Shown piece after piece: positions 55,963 through 64,000 of a stretch of DNA of 64,000 nt. Numbering within the stretch: position 1 is the stretch's first letter; every line of letters begins with the position of its first letter. The position numbers were made by a program, and so were the translations under genes. The notes below the pieces were generated by a model that saw only the letters and a list, made by a program, of their open reading frames with translations, searched no databases and was not told the origin of the DNA. Origin of the DNA: JARICQ01 sp964428475 (GTDB lineage Bacteria > Bacillota > Clostridia > Tissierellales > Tissierellaceae); the NCBI GenBank assembly GCA_964428475.1, contig CAYRYO010000002.1:1-64000 (forward strand). Direction: 5' to 3'.

Positions 55963-57324
55963 ATGAGAAATGTAGATTTAAGAGAAGGCAAGATAACAAC
56001 TGTACTTACAAAACTAGCCTTGCCAATTATGGGTACATCTTTTATGCAAATGGTATATAGCTTGACAGATATGATGTGGCTAGGAAGGCTTAGTACGATT
56101 GCTGTAGCAGCTGCTGGAACAGTAGGATTTTTTCTATGGCTTGGATTTAGTCTTGTGTTAATATCACAAATAGGAGTTAGTGTAGGAGTAGCACAAGCAT
56201 ACGGCAGGGATGATATAGTGGATGCTAGAGAGTATATATCAAATGGCATAAAATTAGATATATTTATAGCAATAATATATTCTGTATTTTTATTTACTTT
56301 TAGACATCAAGTGATTGGTTTTTTCAATTTAGATAATCAAGAAGCAGTGAATATGGCAATACAATATTTGGTGATTATATCAGGAGGATTGATCTTTCAC
56401 TTTATAAACCCTATTTTTTCAGCTGTATTTAATTCAAGTGGAAACAGTGTAACCCCATTTAAGGTGACGGCTATAGGACTTATTGCAAATATAATACTAG
56501 ATCCACTTTTAATATTTGGAGTGGGACCTTTTCCAAACCTTGGCATAAGAGGAGCAGCAATAGCGACAGTTGCTGCGCAAGTAATCGTGACTGTAGTTTT
56601 TTTGATTATAACAAGAAAAAATGCATTGTTTCTAAACTTAAATATTCTTAAACTACCTAAAAAAGAATACATTATGAAGATTTTAAAACTTGGAGTTCCT
56701 GCTTCAATTCAATCAGCCGCCCATGCTATTATATCAATGATACTTACAAGAATATTAGCTAGATGGGGAGCTACACCTGTTGCAGTAGGCTCAATAGGAT
56801 CGCAGATAGAATCATTATCTTGGATGTCAGCGGAAGGGTTTTCTCAGGCAATAGCAGCATTTACTGGACAAAACTTTGGAGCAAAGAATTTTGGAAGAGT
56901 AAAAGATGGTTACTATAAGGGGCTTCAAATAGTTGGAACTATTGGAATAGCTGTTAGTATTTTACTTATATTTGGTGGGCAATTTATCTTTAAAATATTT
57001 ACACCAGAAGATACTAAAGCAATAGAACTTGGAATAATATACTTGCAAATACTTGGATTGTCACAATTTTTTATAACAATAGAGATAGGATCTGCAGGAG
57101 CATTTAATGGAATAGGCAAAACGCATATTCCAGCAACTACAGGAATTGTATTAAATGGGTTAAGAATTCCAATGGCCATATTTCTATCTAGTACATCTTT
57201 AGGTCTTACAGGTGTATGGTGGAGTATGAGCATAAGCTCTATACTTAAAGGAATTGTACTTACAAGCTTATTTGTATATACATTAAAAAAAGGTTTAATT
57301 AACATAAAAACCAGCGAAAGTTAA
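55963..57324 (+). CDS. MATE family efflux transporter
   Basis: A protein of 453 residues with twelve predicted spans. LPIMGTSFMQMVYSLTDMMWLGRL and the second-half counterpart LGVPASIQSAAHAIISMILTRI show the internal duplication of the MATE family; GQNFGAKNFGRVK is typical. It exports drugs or metabolites by Na+ or H+ antiport. ATG 55963 follows AGAGGAAAT. Confidence 0.92.
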   Translation: MRNVDLREGKITTVLTKLALPIMGTSFMQMVYSLTDMMWLGRLSTIAVAAAGTVGFFLWLGFSLVLISQIGVSVGVAQAYGRDDIVDAREYISNGIKLDIFIAIIYSVFLFTFRHQVIGFFNLDNQEAVNMAIQYLVIISGGLIFHFINPIFSAVFNSSGNSVTPFKVTAIGLIANIILDPLLIFGVGPFPNLGIRGAAIATVAAQVIVTVVFLIITRKNALFLNLNILKLPKKEYIMKILKLGVPASIQSAAHAIISMILTRILARWGATPVAVGSIGSQIESLSWMSAEGFSQAIAAFTGQNFGAKNFGRVKDGYYKGLQIVGTIGIAVSILLIFGGQFIFKIFTPEDTKAIELGIIYLQILGLSQFFITIEIGSAGAFNGIGKTHIPATTGIVLNGLRIPMAIFLSSTSLGLTGVWWSMSISSILKGIVLTSLFVYTLKKGLINIKTSES

Positions 57325-57340
57325 ATTCACTGGTTTTTTA
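57306..57340. terminator. Terminator between the MATE and DUF1667 genes
   Basis: AAAAACCAG (57306-57314) and CTGGTTTTT (57330-57338) pair, extended by GAA/TTC over one mismatch. It lies between two converging genes and may serve both. Confidence 0.75.
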
Positions 57341-57700
57341 TAGTTTATTTACCTTTCTTGCTGCTATCAAATCTACACCCGTATCTAATAAATTATTTAT
57401 TATTATATCACCTTTCTTAAGAGGAGCAGTGGCAGTAGTATTTTTTATTATTTCCATAGCCCTATCTACTAGTTCAGATGGTACAACCCCGTTTGTCTTT
57501 ACAGGAAGCCTGCCCATAGGACCGTTTTTAAGTAGCACCCTAGATGTAAGTATCCTAGAAGGCTCCAATATTTCTTTTAAAGCATACTCACTTCCACGAT
57601 TACACTTATTTCCTTTAACTATATATCCATCTTTGCTAGATTTATCTTCAATTACTTCTAAATCACATCCAACAGGACATACCATGCATTTCATTTTCAT
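57338..57700 (-). CDS. DUF1667 domain protein
   Basis: A protein of 120 residues starting MKMKCMVCPVGCDLEV. The CxxCxxxC cluster plus a later cysteine (KGNKCNRG) may bind an Fe-S cluster or zinc; TSRVLLKNGPMGRLPVKT is a family motif. In other Clostridia such proteins lie beside FAD-dependent glycerol-3-phosphate dehydrogenase-like oxidoreductases; here it is alone. The role is unknown. GGAGG precedes the ATG on the minus strand. Confidence 0.8.
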   Translation of the reverse strand: MKMKCMVCPVGCDLEVIEDKSSKDGYIVKGNKCNRGSEYALKEILEPSRILTSRVLLKNGPMGRLPVKTNGVVPSELVDRAMEIIKNTTATAPLKKGDIIINNLLDTGVDLIAARKVNKL

Positions 57701-57880
57701 CCTAAAACCTCCATATATATTTACATTACAATTATAACATAATGAGATGTAAATATAACTATTATATCAAAGATTTAAATAAAAGATGATATTGCATGCA
57801 GATTCATATATAATAGAATTATAAGGGAATTTCAATAAAATTCAATTATCGAATATTGTAAACTAAAAAAGGAGTTTTAA

Positions 57881-58624
57881 ATGATATCTAATATTGAAAT
57901 AATAGTAAGAATACTTTTAGCAACTGTAATTGGCGGATTGATAGGTATTGAAAGAGAAGTAAATAACAGGCCAGCTGGACTTAGAACTCATGTCCTAGTT
58001 ACATTAGGTTCTACCTTGATTATGCTTATATCTATAGATGGATTTGATTCACTAGGAACTGGTCAAATGGCAGATCCATCAAGGCTTGCAGCCCAAGTAG
58101 TAAGCGGAATAGGATTTTTAGGTGCTGGTACTATAATGAGGACAGGAAATAGTATAAATGGACTTACTACAGCAGCCAGTCTATGGGTAAGTGCAGGGAT
58201 AGGCCTTGGAATAGGTTCTGGATATTATTTGGGATCTGTAGTTACTGCTGTAATTGTATTATTAACCTTAATGACCTTGGGAAGCTTGGAAAAGAAAGTA
58301 TTAAAAAGAAAATACAAGAGAATAGAAATGGTAGCTACAAATAGACCAGGAATAATAGGACAAATTGGAGTTGCCTTTGGTAACCATCATATATCGATAA
58401 AGGATATAAGCATACTTGAAAATGATTACAGAGACGATGAGGAAAATGGGCTTATGGAAATTAGATTTACTGTAAAGATACCTGGCTCTTATGATACTTA
58501 TAGTCTATACAAAGAGATATATGGGATTTCAGGAATTGTAAGCATTACCTATCAAGGAGAAAGAATAAGGAAGGCAGATAATGGCACTAGCAATTTGACA
58601 TCATTTGGCACAGATGATAAATAA
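57881..58624 (+). CDS. MgtC/SapB family membrane protein
   Basis: A protein of 247 residues. The N-terminal ~145 residues hold four to five spans with the MgtC signature GGLIGIEREVNNRPAGLRTH and GAGTIMRTGNSINGLTTAAS; the C-terminal ~90 residues form an ACT-like domain (TNRPGIIGQIGVAFG). Members affect magnesium homeostasis and ATP synthase activity. No riboswitch or leader is visible upstream. Confidence 0.9.
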   Translation: MISNIEIIVRILLATVIGGLIGIEREVNNRPAGLRTHVLVTLGSTLIMLISIDGFDSLGTGQMADPSRLAAQVVSGIGFLGAGTIMRTGNSINGLTTAASLWVSAGIGLGIGSGYYLGSVVTAVIVLLTLMTLGSLEKKVLKRKYKRIEMVATNRPGIIGQIGVAFGNHHISIKDISILENDYRDDEENGLMEIRFTVKIPGSYDTYSLYKEIYGISGIVSITYQGERIRKADNGTSNLTSFGTDDK

Positions 58625-58712
58625 GTCTTATTCTATTTGTATCTTTAATATTTAACTAGAAGAGGGTATAATAGATAAAGGACTATAAACTTAAGAAGAT
58701 GGAGGAGATAAT

Positions 58713-59228
58713 GTGAATTTAGAACAAACTAAAGCAGCAGAGCTAGGAGAAGAGATTGCAGTAATCAAGACAAATTATGGAGATATAAAACTTAGATTTT
58801 TTCCAGAAGTTGCACCAAAAGCTGTAGAAAATTTTAAAACACATGCAAAAGATGGATACTATGATGGGGTTACTTTTCACAGAGTAATGGATGATTTTAT
58901 GATTCAAGGTGGAGATCCACAAGGCACAGGTAGAGGTGGACAAAGTATTTGGGGAGCTTCATTTGAAGATGAGTTCCATCCAGATTATCGAAATATAAGA
59001 GGGGCACTTTCAATGGCAAATGCAGGTCCAAATACTAATGGGAGTCAGTTCTTTATAGTTCAATTAAAAGGCGGAACTCCCTGGTTAGATGGAAAACACA
59101 CAGTATTTGGTCAAGTGTTTGAGGGAATGGATGTAGTCGATGAGATTGCATCTGTAAAAGTAGATGGAGCAAGCAAGCCCTTAGATCCTGTTATAATGGA
59201 GACTGTAAAGTTAGAGGAGTATAAATAA
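58713..59228 (+). CDS. Cyclophilin-type peptidyl-prolyl cis-trans isomerase
   Basis: A protein of 171 residues without a signal peptide. The cyclophilin core is visible: VTFHRVMDDFMIQGGDPQGTG, NGSQFFI and WLDGKHTVFGQV. It speeds prolyl isomerisation in the cytosol. The start is GTG 58713 directly after GGAGGAGATAAT; the ATG two bases earlier is followed at once by a stop. Confidence 0.95.
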   Translation: MNLEQTKAAELGEEIAVIKTNYGDIKLRFFPEVAPKAVENFKTHAKDGYYDGVTFHRVMDDFMIQGGDPQGTGRGGQSIWGASFEDEFHPDYRNIRGALSMANAGPNTNGSQFFIVQLKGGTPWLDGKHTVFGQVFEGMDVVDEIASVKVDGASKPLDPVIMETVKLEEYK

Positions 59229-59250
59229 ATATTTAATCTAGTCTCTCCTA

Positions 59251-59290
59251 TAAAAACAGTTTGGTGAAAATTCATCAAACTGTTTTTATT
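59251..59290. terminator. Terminator between the cyclophilin gene and mnmH
   Basis: TAAAAACAGTTTG (59251-59263) and CAAACTGTTTTTA (59276-59288) form a perfect 13-bp stem with a 12-base loop. Confidence 0.85.
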
Positions 59291-59319
59291 AGTATATCTT
59301 GATAGACAATTCCAATTAG

Positions 59320-60354
59320 CTAAATATATTTAGACTTATTAAGCCAAGACAGTATTTCCCCAGCAGTAGAAAGATGATCTATATTAGAGAAAGTCTTTAC
59401 AAAATTCCTAGTATTTTTTTCATACAAGGGGTCGTAATAATCTTTCATTAATTCGCTTATTACTTGTCTATAATTATCTTCTTTTATCCATTTAATATAT
59501 CTATCTACTCTTTCTCCCCCCAATCTCTTTTTCAAACAAATCAAAGCTTCTATAAGCTCATCATCAGTGCCATGAACATAGTCCTTTAGTATGGTATCCA
59601 CCCTATAGTCCAATTTTGAACTTATATTTATATGAATTCCACTTTTAATTTTATCAAATATATATTCGGGAATTACATCTTTTCCAATCCTCTTGCTTTC
59701 ACCTTCTGTAAACACTATATTTCCTTCTCTATCTTTAAGAGCATGGTAGAGAATAGACTCAAACATCTTTTGACTATTCTGTTTTCCAAGTCCTACACTT
59801 CCAAGTATAGAACCTCTATGATTTGCAGCTCCTTCAAGATCTAGCACATCTGCACCTTTACTTTTAAGATATTTAAGTATTTCAGTTTTGCCAGTGCCTG
59901 TATTTCCGTATAGAACCACAAAAGTAATATCTTCCATCAAAGTTGGCAGTGCATCTAATACATGATGTCTGTATCCTTTGTATCCATCTTTAAGCTTAAT
60001 AGAATAAATTCCTATAGAGCTAAGTAAAGATACAATGGAACTACTTCTATACCCTCCCCTTGCACAAAAGAAAACCAGAGTCTTATTTCTTTCATTTAAA
60101 CTTGATATTTCCCTGTAGATATGTGGAAGCTTTTTTCCAACAAACTCTAAACCTAAAAGTTTAGCCTTTTCCGTATCTTCTTGCTTGTAGACTCTACCAA
60201 CTATCTTCCTTTCTTCGTCATTAAATAAGGGTATATTAATAGCACCAGGAATTGTTTCATCATTATATTCACTTTCACTTCTAAGATCTATAAATATATA
60301 ATCTTCCTTGTGTTTATTTTCTTCAATTTCATTGTAACTCATAGTTTTAAACAT
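59320..60354 (-). CDS. mnmH: tRNA 2-selenouridine synthase MnmH (SelU)
   Basis: A protein of 344 residues. An N-terminal rhodanese domain has the active Cys97 in FFCARGGYRS, followed by a P-loop GNTGTGKT at 150-157 and the segment DLEGAANHRGS typical of the family. It replaces sulfur by selenium at position 34 of some tRNAs using selenophosphate, via a geranylated intermediate. Its presence agrees with selenoprotein genes prdB and prdC in the same window; selD must be elsewhere. Confidence 0.94.
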   Translation of the reverse strand: MFKTMSYNEIEENKHKEDYIFIDLRSESEYNDETIPGAINIPLFNDEERKIVGRVYKQEDTEKAKLLGLEFVGKKLPHIYREISSLNERNKTLVFFCARGGYRSSSIVSLLSSIGIYSIKLKDGYKGYRHHVLDALPTLMEDITFVVLYGNTGTGKTEILKYLKSKGADVLDLEGAANHRGSILGSVGLGKQNSQKMFESILYHALKDREGNIVFTEGESKRIGKDVIPEYIFDKIKSGIHINISSKLDYRVDTILKDYVHGTDDELIEALICLKKRLGGERVDRYIKWIKEDNYRQVISELMKDYYDPLYEKNTRNFVKTFSNIDHLSTAGEILSWLNKSKYI

Positions 60355-60395
60355 AAAAAAACCTTCTTCTATTTAGATTTATGATATAATAGTAC

Positions 60396-60423
60396 ATTAT
60401 AGCATAATATGGCTAAATATCAA
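60396..60423 (-). promoter_or_regulatory. Promoter of mnmH
   Basis: On the minus strand, TTGATA (60423-60418) and a perfect TATAAT (60401-60396) are spaced by 16 bases, about 40 bases before the mnmH start. Confidence 0.65.
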
Positions 60424-60518
60424 AAATTGAAATACAATTGTAATATCATGTTTTGTGTTTTACTGATATAATAAATATAATATTGACAATAAAAACATAC
60501 TATAAATGGGGGATAAGG

Positions 60519-61982
60519 ATGAAAAAACATAGATTTAAGATATTTACCTTTGCTACATTGGCCTTAACTATGATTTTAAATAACAGCACAATAGATAGTC
60601 AAGCAAGTAAGATGGGCACCAATATATTAAAAACCCATAAAACAAATCAAATAATCACACTTAGAGATAATCCTATACAAATACCAGTTGAAATGATACA
60701 AAGGGAAGAGCAGTTTAGAGGTGTTTGGGTATCTACTGTATATAATCTAGATTTTCCAAGTAAAAAAGGAATATTACAAGGAGAATACAAAGCAGAGTAT
60801 ATAAAACTACTAGATAATTTAGAAGAATTAAATATGAATTCTGTCATATTTCAAGTTAGACCAAAACTAGATGCTTTTTATAAATCTGATATAAATCCTT
60901 GGTCAGAGTATTTAAGTGGAGAGCAAGATAAAAGTCCAGGATGGGATCCTATGGAGTGGATGATAGAAGAAACTCACAATAGAGGAATGGAATTTCACGC
61001 CTGGTTTAATCCATATAGGGTGACTACTGCCAAGGAAAATGAAAAGTCTATTGAAGAACAACTAAAAGGATTAAGTGAAAAAAACTGGGCAAGACAAAAT
61101 CCTGGATATGTATATAAATTTGATGGAAGACTTTATTTGAATCCGGGAGAGCCAGAAGTAATAGACTATATAAATAAAAGCGTAATGGAAGTAGTAGAAA
61201 ACTACCATATAGACGCAGTACACTTTGATGACTATTTTTATCCATTTAAAAGAAATGATAGCCTATATTTCCAAGGAGAAAAAGCTACATTTGAAAAATA
61301 CAAGGGTCAAATATCAAATATAGCTGATTGGAGAAGAAATAATATAGATAATTTGGTAAAAGGACTTCATCACTCCATAGAAGAATATAATAATACACAT
61401 GATAAGACTATTCAATTTGGAATAAGTCCATTTGCCATCTGGAGTCACAAAGAAAACACCAAATTAGCTAGTAGGGGAGAAGGGTCTTATACCCCTATTA
61501 CATCTAGCACTTCATATGACAATCAATTTGCAGACACTAGAAGATGGGTAAAGGAAAATTGGGTAGATTATATTGCCCCTCAAGTATATTGGACATTTGA
61601 TGAAAAGGCAGCGCCCTACGGGGAGATTGTTCATTGGTGGACAGATGTAGTGAAAGACACAAATGTAAATCTATATATAGGTCATGCAAATTACAAGATA
61701 AATGAAAGTGGTAAAGGTTCAAGCTGGAAAAATCCAGAGGAATTATGCAATCAATTAAAATTCAACAGTCAATATAATGAAATAAAGGGAAGTATATTCT
61801 TTCGATATAAAAATCTTTTAAAGACCAAAGATGGAACTACGGAAAATGATAGATTTATAGATTTATTAAAAAGTGAACATTTTAAAAACAAAGCAAGTTT
61901 ACCCAAAAAACCTTCTATAAATGATAAAGAAACCATAAATTACTATGGATATATTGTAAACGAAGATATGAAAATTAGATAA
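60519..61982 (+). CDS. GHL10-type (DUF187) secreted glycoside hydrolase-like protein
   Basis: A protein of 487 residues with a signal peptide (positive start, hydrophobic 8-24, cleavage near SQAS). The family pattern is clear: QFRGVWVSTVYNLDFPSK, SVIFQVRPKLDAFYKSD, EFHAWFNPYRV, HFDDYFYP, FGISPFAIW and DYIAPQVYWTF, a TIM-barrel hydrolase. Relatives are thought to act on cell-wall glycans. ATG 60519 was chosen because GGGGGATAAGG precedes it and it gives a proper signal peptide. Confidence 0.9.
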   Translation: MKKHRFKIFTFATLALTMILNNSTIDSQASKMGTNILKTHKTNQIITLRDNPIQIPVEMIQREEQFRGVWVSTVYNLDFPSKKGILQGEYKAEYIKLLDNLEELNMNSVIFQVRPKLDAFYKSDINPWSEYLSGEQDKSPGWDPMEWMIEETHNRGMEFHAWFNPYRVTTAKENEKSIEEQLKGLSEKNWARQNPGYVYKFDGRLYLNPGEPEVIDYINKSVMEVVENYHIDAVHFDDYFYPFKRNDSLYFQGEKATFEKYKGQISNIADWRRNNIDNLVKGLHHSIEEYNNTHDKTIQFGISPFAIWSHKENTKLASRGEGSYTPITSSTSYDNQFADTRRWVKENWVDYIAPQVYWTFDEKAAPYGEIVHWWTDVVKDTNVNLYIGHANYKINESGKGSSWKNPEELCNQLKFNSQYNEIKGSIFFRYKNLLKTKDGTTENDRFIDLLKSEHFKNKASLPKKPSINDKETINYYGYIVNEDMKIR

Positions 61983-61983
61983 G

Positions 61984-62031
61984 AAAAGCCATTATATTAA
62001 TTTAATTAAATTAATATAATGGCTTTTTAAA
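61984..62031. terminator. Terminator (44-base perfect palindrome) after the GHL10 gene
   Basis: AAAAGCCATTATATTAATTT and its exact reverse complement meet at the centre (61984-62027), followed by AA and further T-rich sequence. The long stem ends the transcript; the gap on to 62203 (about 170 bases) shows no other feature. Confidence 0.8.
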
Positions 62032-62203
62032 TGTTTATAATTCTAGTGATAACTAATTTATATATTGATTTATCAATGTATTCCAAATTAATAATTAGGT
62101 GTATTTAACTATAAATATGAGAACTAGAAGAAATTTGGGGTATAAGGTATAAAACAAGAATTATCTCATTAAAATTAAAATAAGGTATAGAGAGGAAAAC
62201 TTT

Positions 62204-63454
62204 ATGAATATAGGCTATGCATGTTTAACGGTAGGAGTAAAAGATACAAACTTTAAGACTTGCACAATGAAAAATGCAAGCGAAGAAAACTTAAAGCAAA
62301 TAATAAATTTTAATTTAAATTCATTGGAAAAAATAATAGATTACAATATTAAAAATAACATAAGGCTCTTTAGGATTAGTTCCGACATTATCCCCTTTGG
62401 CTCGAGTCCTATAAACAATATAAAGTGGTGGGGAGTGTTTGCAGAACAATTAGATAAAATAGGAGAAAGGATAAAATCAGCAGGAATCAGGGTTTCCATG
62501 CATCCTGGTCAGTATACAGTACTTAATTCACCCAAAGAAGATGTAGTAAAGAGGGCAGTAGAAGACCTCATCTATCACAATAAATTCCTAGATAGCTTGG
62601 GAGTGGATATGAGGAGCAAGATAATCCTTCATATAGGTGGGGTTTACGGGGATAAGGCGGGTGCCATAGATAGGTTCAAATCAAATTATAGATTATTACC
62701 TGACAATATAAAATCCAGACTTGTAATAGAAAATGATGATAAATCCTACAATATAAATGAAGTGCTAGCGATTGGGAAGTCTTTAGATATCCCAGTGGTA
62801 TATGATAATCTTCACAATCAAATTTTAAACTGTGATTCTTCAAAATCAGATAAATACTGGATAAATCAAGCTAAGATGACATGGGATAAAAGTGATGGAA
62901 TTCAAAAGATACATTATTCTCAGCAAAACAAACAAAAAAGAGCAGGAAGTCATTCTAGAACTATCAATTTAAATGTATTTAGTGAATTTCTAGATAATGT
63001 TGATATAGATATAGATGTAATGCTTGAAGTAAAAGACAAGAACCTATCGGCTTTAAAGGCAAACAATTACTTAAGAGACAAGAAAATAAAAAACTTAGAA
63101 TTAGAGTGGAGCAAATACAAATACAATATACTTGAACATTCTCCTAGTAGCTACAAGAAAATCCGGAATACCTTAAAGGATAAAAGTGCATATCCAATAT
63201 TTGAATTTTATGAGAGAATAGATTTTGCATTAGAAAAAGAAATTATCAAAGGAAATGGAATTAATGCAGCTGAACATATATGGGGATATTTTAAAGATAA
63301 GGCCACAGAAAAAGAAAAAAAACAATTTTTTAACTATTTAGAGAGTTACAAGAAGGGACGTTTTTCCGTAAAGGCCGTCAAAGGCATCTTGTGGAAAATG
63401 GCAGTGAAATACAATGAAGAATACCTATTATCTTCATATTATTTTCATTTTTAA
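62204..63454 (+). CDS. uvsE: UV damage endonuclease UvsE fused to a YbgA/DUF1722-like domain
   Basis: A protein of 416 residues. Residues 1-~295 are a UVDE TIM barrel: NIGYACLTVG, FRISSDIIPFGS, SMHPGQYTVLNS, LHIGGVYGDK, VIENDDKSYN and PVVYDNLHNQ carry the metal ligands. It nicks DNA 5' to UV photoproducts. Known bacterial UvsE proteins are ~300-320 residues; the extra ~115 residues match E. coli YbgA by eye: KYNILEHSPSSYKKI and EHIWGYFKDKATEKEKKQF, then LESYKKGRF and a final YLLSSYYF. YbgA is encoded next to photolyase in E. coli. AGAGAGGAAAAC precedes the ATG. Confidence 0.88.
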   Translation: MNIGYACLTVGVKDTNFKTCTMKNASEENLKQIINFNLNSLEKIIDYNIKNNIRLFRISSDIIPFGSSPINNIKWWGVFAEQLDKIGERIKSAGIRVSMHPGQYTVLNSPKEDVVKRAVEDLIYHNKFLDSLGVDMRSKIILHIGGVYGDKAGAIDRFKSNYRLLPDNIKSRLVIENDDKSYNINEVLAIGKSLDIPVVYDNLHNQILNCDSSKSDKYWINQAKMTWDKSDGIQKIHYSQQNKQKRAGSHSRTINLNVFSEFLDNVDIDIDVMLEVKDKNLSALKANNYLRDKKIKNLELEWSKYKYNILEHSPSSYKKIRNTLKDKSAYPIFEFYERIDFALEKEIIKGNGINAAEHIWGYFKDKATEKEKKQFFNYLESYKKGRFSVKAVKGILWKMAVKYNEEYLLSSYYFHF

Positions 63455-63483
63455 AAGGACGGGGAGAGTGGATTTTGAAGGGT

Positions 63484-63552
63484 ATGAAAACAGGAAATAA
63501 GGCACCAGATTTCAAACGAAATGCAAGCAATGGAAGTGATACTGGGAAATAG
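63484..63552 (+). pseudogene. Remnant of a peroxiredoxin gene (N-terminus only)
   Basis: A 22-codon frame reads MKTGNKAPDFKRNASNGSDT then Gly-Lys-stop. The start closely matches the N-terminus of Bcp/AhpC-type peroxiredoxins (M-K-x-G-x-KAPDF...S-x-G), but the frame ends before the catalytic cysteine and nothing similar follows in 63553-63629. A GGGGAGAG sequence precedes it, so it may be a decayed gene. Confidence 0.5.
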
Positions 63553-63629
63553 TGAAAAGATGTAATAAATTTAATATTAAAGGGTATATATGAATAAATA
63601 ATATAAATGTAATCTTGGGAGGGAATAAA

Positions 63630-64000
63630 ATGAAAAATATTTTAGTAGCTACAGATGGATCTGAAACTTCAAACAAAGCTCTTACAGAGACTAGAAAATT
63701 GGCAGAAAGTATGGGTTCTAAAGTTACAATAATAAATGTTGCAAGTGATTTAGTAACACACCCATATCTAATGAATAGGGAGTACGGAATCAAGACAAAT
63801 GAGGATCTGATGAAACTTGGAAAAGAACTTTTAGATGAAGCTTTAAAGGCATTTGAAGGATTTTCAGGAGCAATTGATACAATTATTAGAAGTGGAGACG
63901 CTGGAAGCGAAATAATAACAGAAGTAGAAAAAGGCAAATATGACTTAGTTGTGATGGGGAGTAGAGGATTAGGGGCATTTTCAAGAGCAATGTTGGGAAG
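63630..64000 (+). CDS. Universal stress protein (UspA family), 5' part
   Basis: The frame runs off the window after 123 residues. It begins NILVATDGSETSNKAL and has the ATP-binding signature GSRGLGAFSRAMLG close to the edge, so only the last ~15-20 residues are missing. UspA proteins bind ATP and respond to stress. GGGAGGG precedes ATG 63630. Confidence 0.93.
   Translation, partial: MKNILVATDGSETSNKALTETRKLAESMGSKVTIINVASDLVTHPYLMNREYGIKTNEDLMKLGKELLDEALKAFEGFSGAIDTIIRSGDAGSEIITEVEKGKYDLVVMGSRGLGAFSRAMLG

Noticed and set aside
57726..57880. Magnesium riboswitch ahead of the MgtC-like gene
   Set aside because: The 150-base leader is AT-rich with no conserved M-box or ykkC-type sequence blocks.
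1..64000. CRISPR array, prophage, transposase, toxin-antitoxin or phage-defence island
   Set aside because: No regularly spaced direct repeats, no integrase, capsid, transposase, restriction or Cas-type genes were found; the helicase at 47570 is a normal UvrD-type protein without defence partners.

Overview
The window is 64 kb of low-GC DNA whose gene content points to an anaerobic, spore-forming, amino-acid-fermenting member of the Clostridia (a Tissierella/Sporanaerobacter/Clostridioides-like lifestyle). The evidence is a D-proline reductase (prd) cluster with two in-frame selenocysteine UGA codons, the end of a 2-oxoacid:ferredoxin oxidoreductase, rubredoxin, Spo0E and GerMN sporulation-type proteins, FabK in place of FabI, and strong AGGAGG-type ribosome sites. 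The genus cannot be fixed from the sequence. I see no CRISPR array, insertion sequence or prophage; most of the window is ordinary chromosome.

Layout. 1-3417: end of an oxidoreductase gamma subunit, then a c-di-AMP (ydaO/yuaA-type) riboswitch in front of a two-gene cassette of an opine-dehydrogenase-like enzyme and a large B12-binding mutase-like protein. 3399-3611: a small inverted-repeat element. 3612-9405: fatty-acid synthesis, with fabZ divergent from fabH-fabK-fabD-fabG-acpP-fabF. 9456-20235: a peptide-utilisation island, with a sigma-54 activator facing an S9 peptidase, an M20 peptidase and a five-gene oligopeptide ABC transporter, driven by a clear -24/-12 promoter. 20396-24159: cca, glmM, degV, tRNA-Leu. 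24315-30521: protein quality control, tig-clpP-clpX-lon-engB. 30548-42298: rubredoxin, an anti-sigma-like kinase, a secreted YcdB/SLH-type protein, typA, cls, lipoproteins, a class IV aminotransferase, spo0E, a second degV, a HAD phosphatase, a GerMN lipoprotein and two tiny peptides. 42450-47539: prdC (Sec), prdA (pyruvoyl proenzyme), a small prd-associated protein, prdB (Sec), prdF. 47570-64000: UvrD-like helicase, PAP2 phosphatase, TM1586-type nitroreductase, Zn/Cd P-type ATPase with its own operator, TPR protein, map, hemolysin III, MATE pump, DUF1667 protein, MgtC, cyclophilin, mnmH, a GHL10 hydrolase, a UvsE/DUF1722 fusion, a peroxiredoxin remnant and a partial UspA.

How it fits together. 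Peptides taken up by the sigma-54 island can be hydrolysed by the adjacent peptidases, and proline released can be racemised by PrdF and reduced by PrdA/PrdB with electrons delivered through PrdC. Selenium is used both in selenoproteins (prdB, prdC) and, through mnmH, in tRNA.

The items most worth a second look are the c-di-AMP riboswitch cassette (candidate osmolyte or opine pathway), the fusion of UvsE to a YbgA/DUF1722-like domain, the sigma-54 activator that ends in a winged helix rather than a Fis helix, and the small genes and repeats that automatic annotation is likely to miss.
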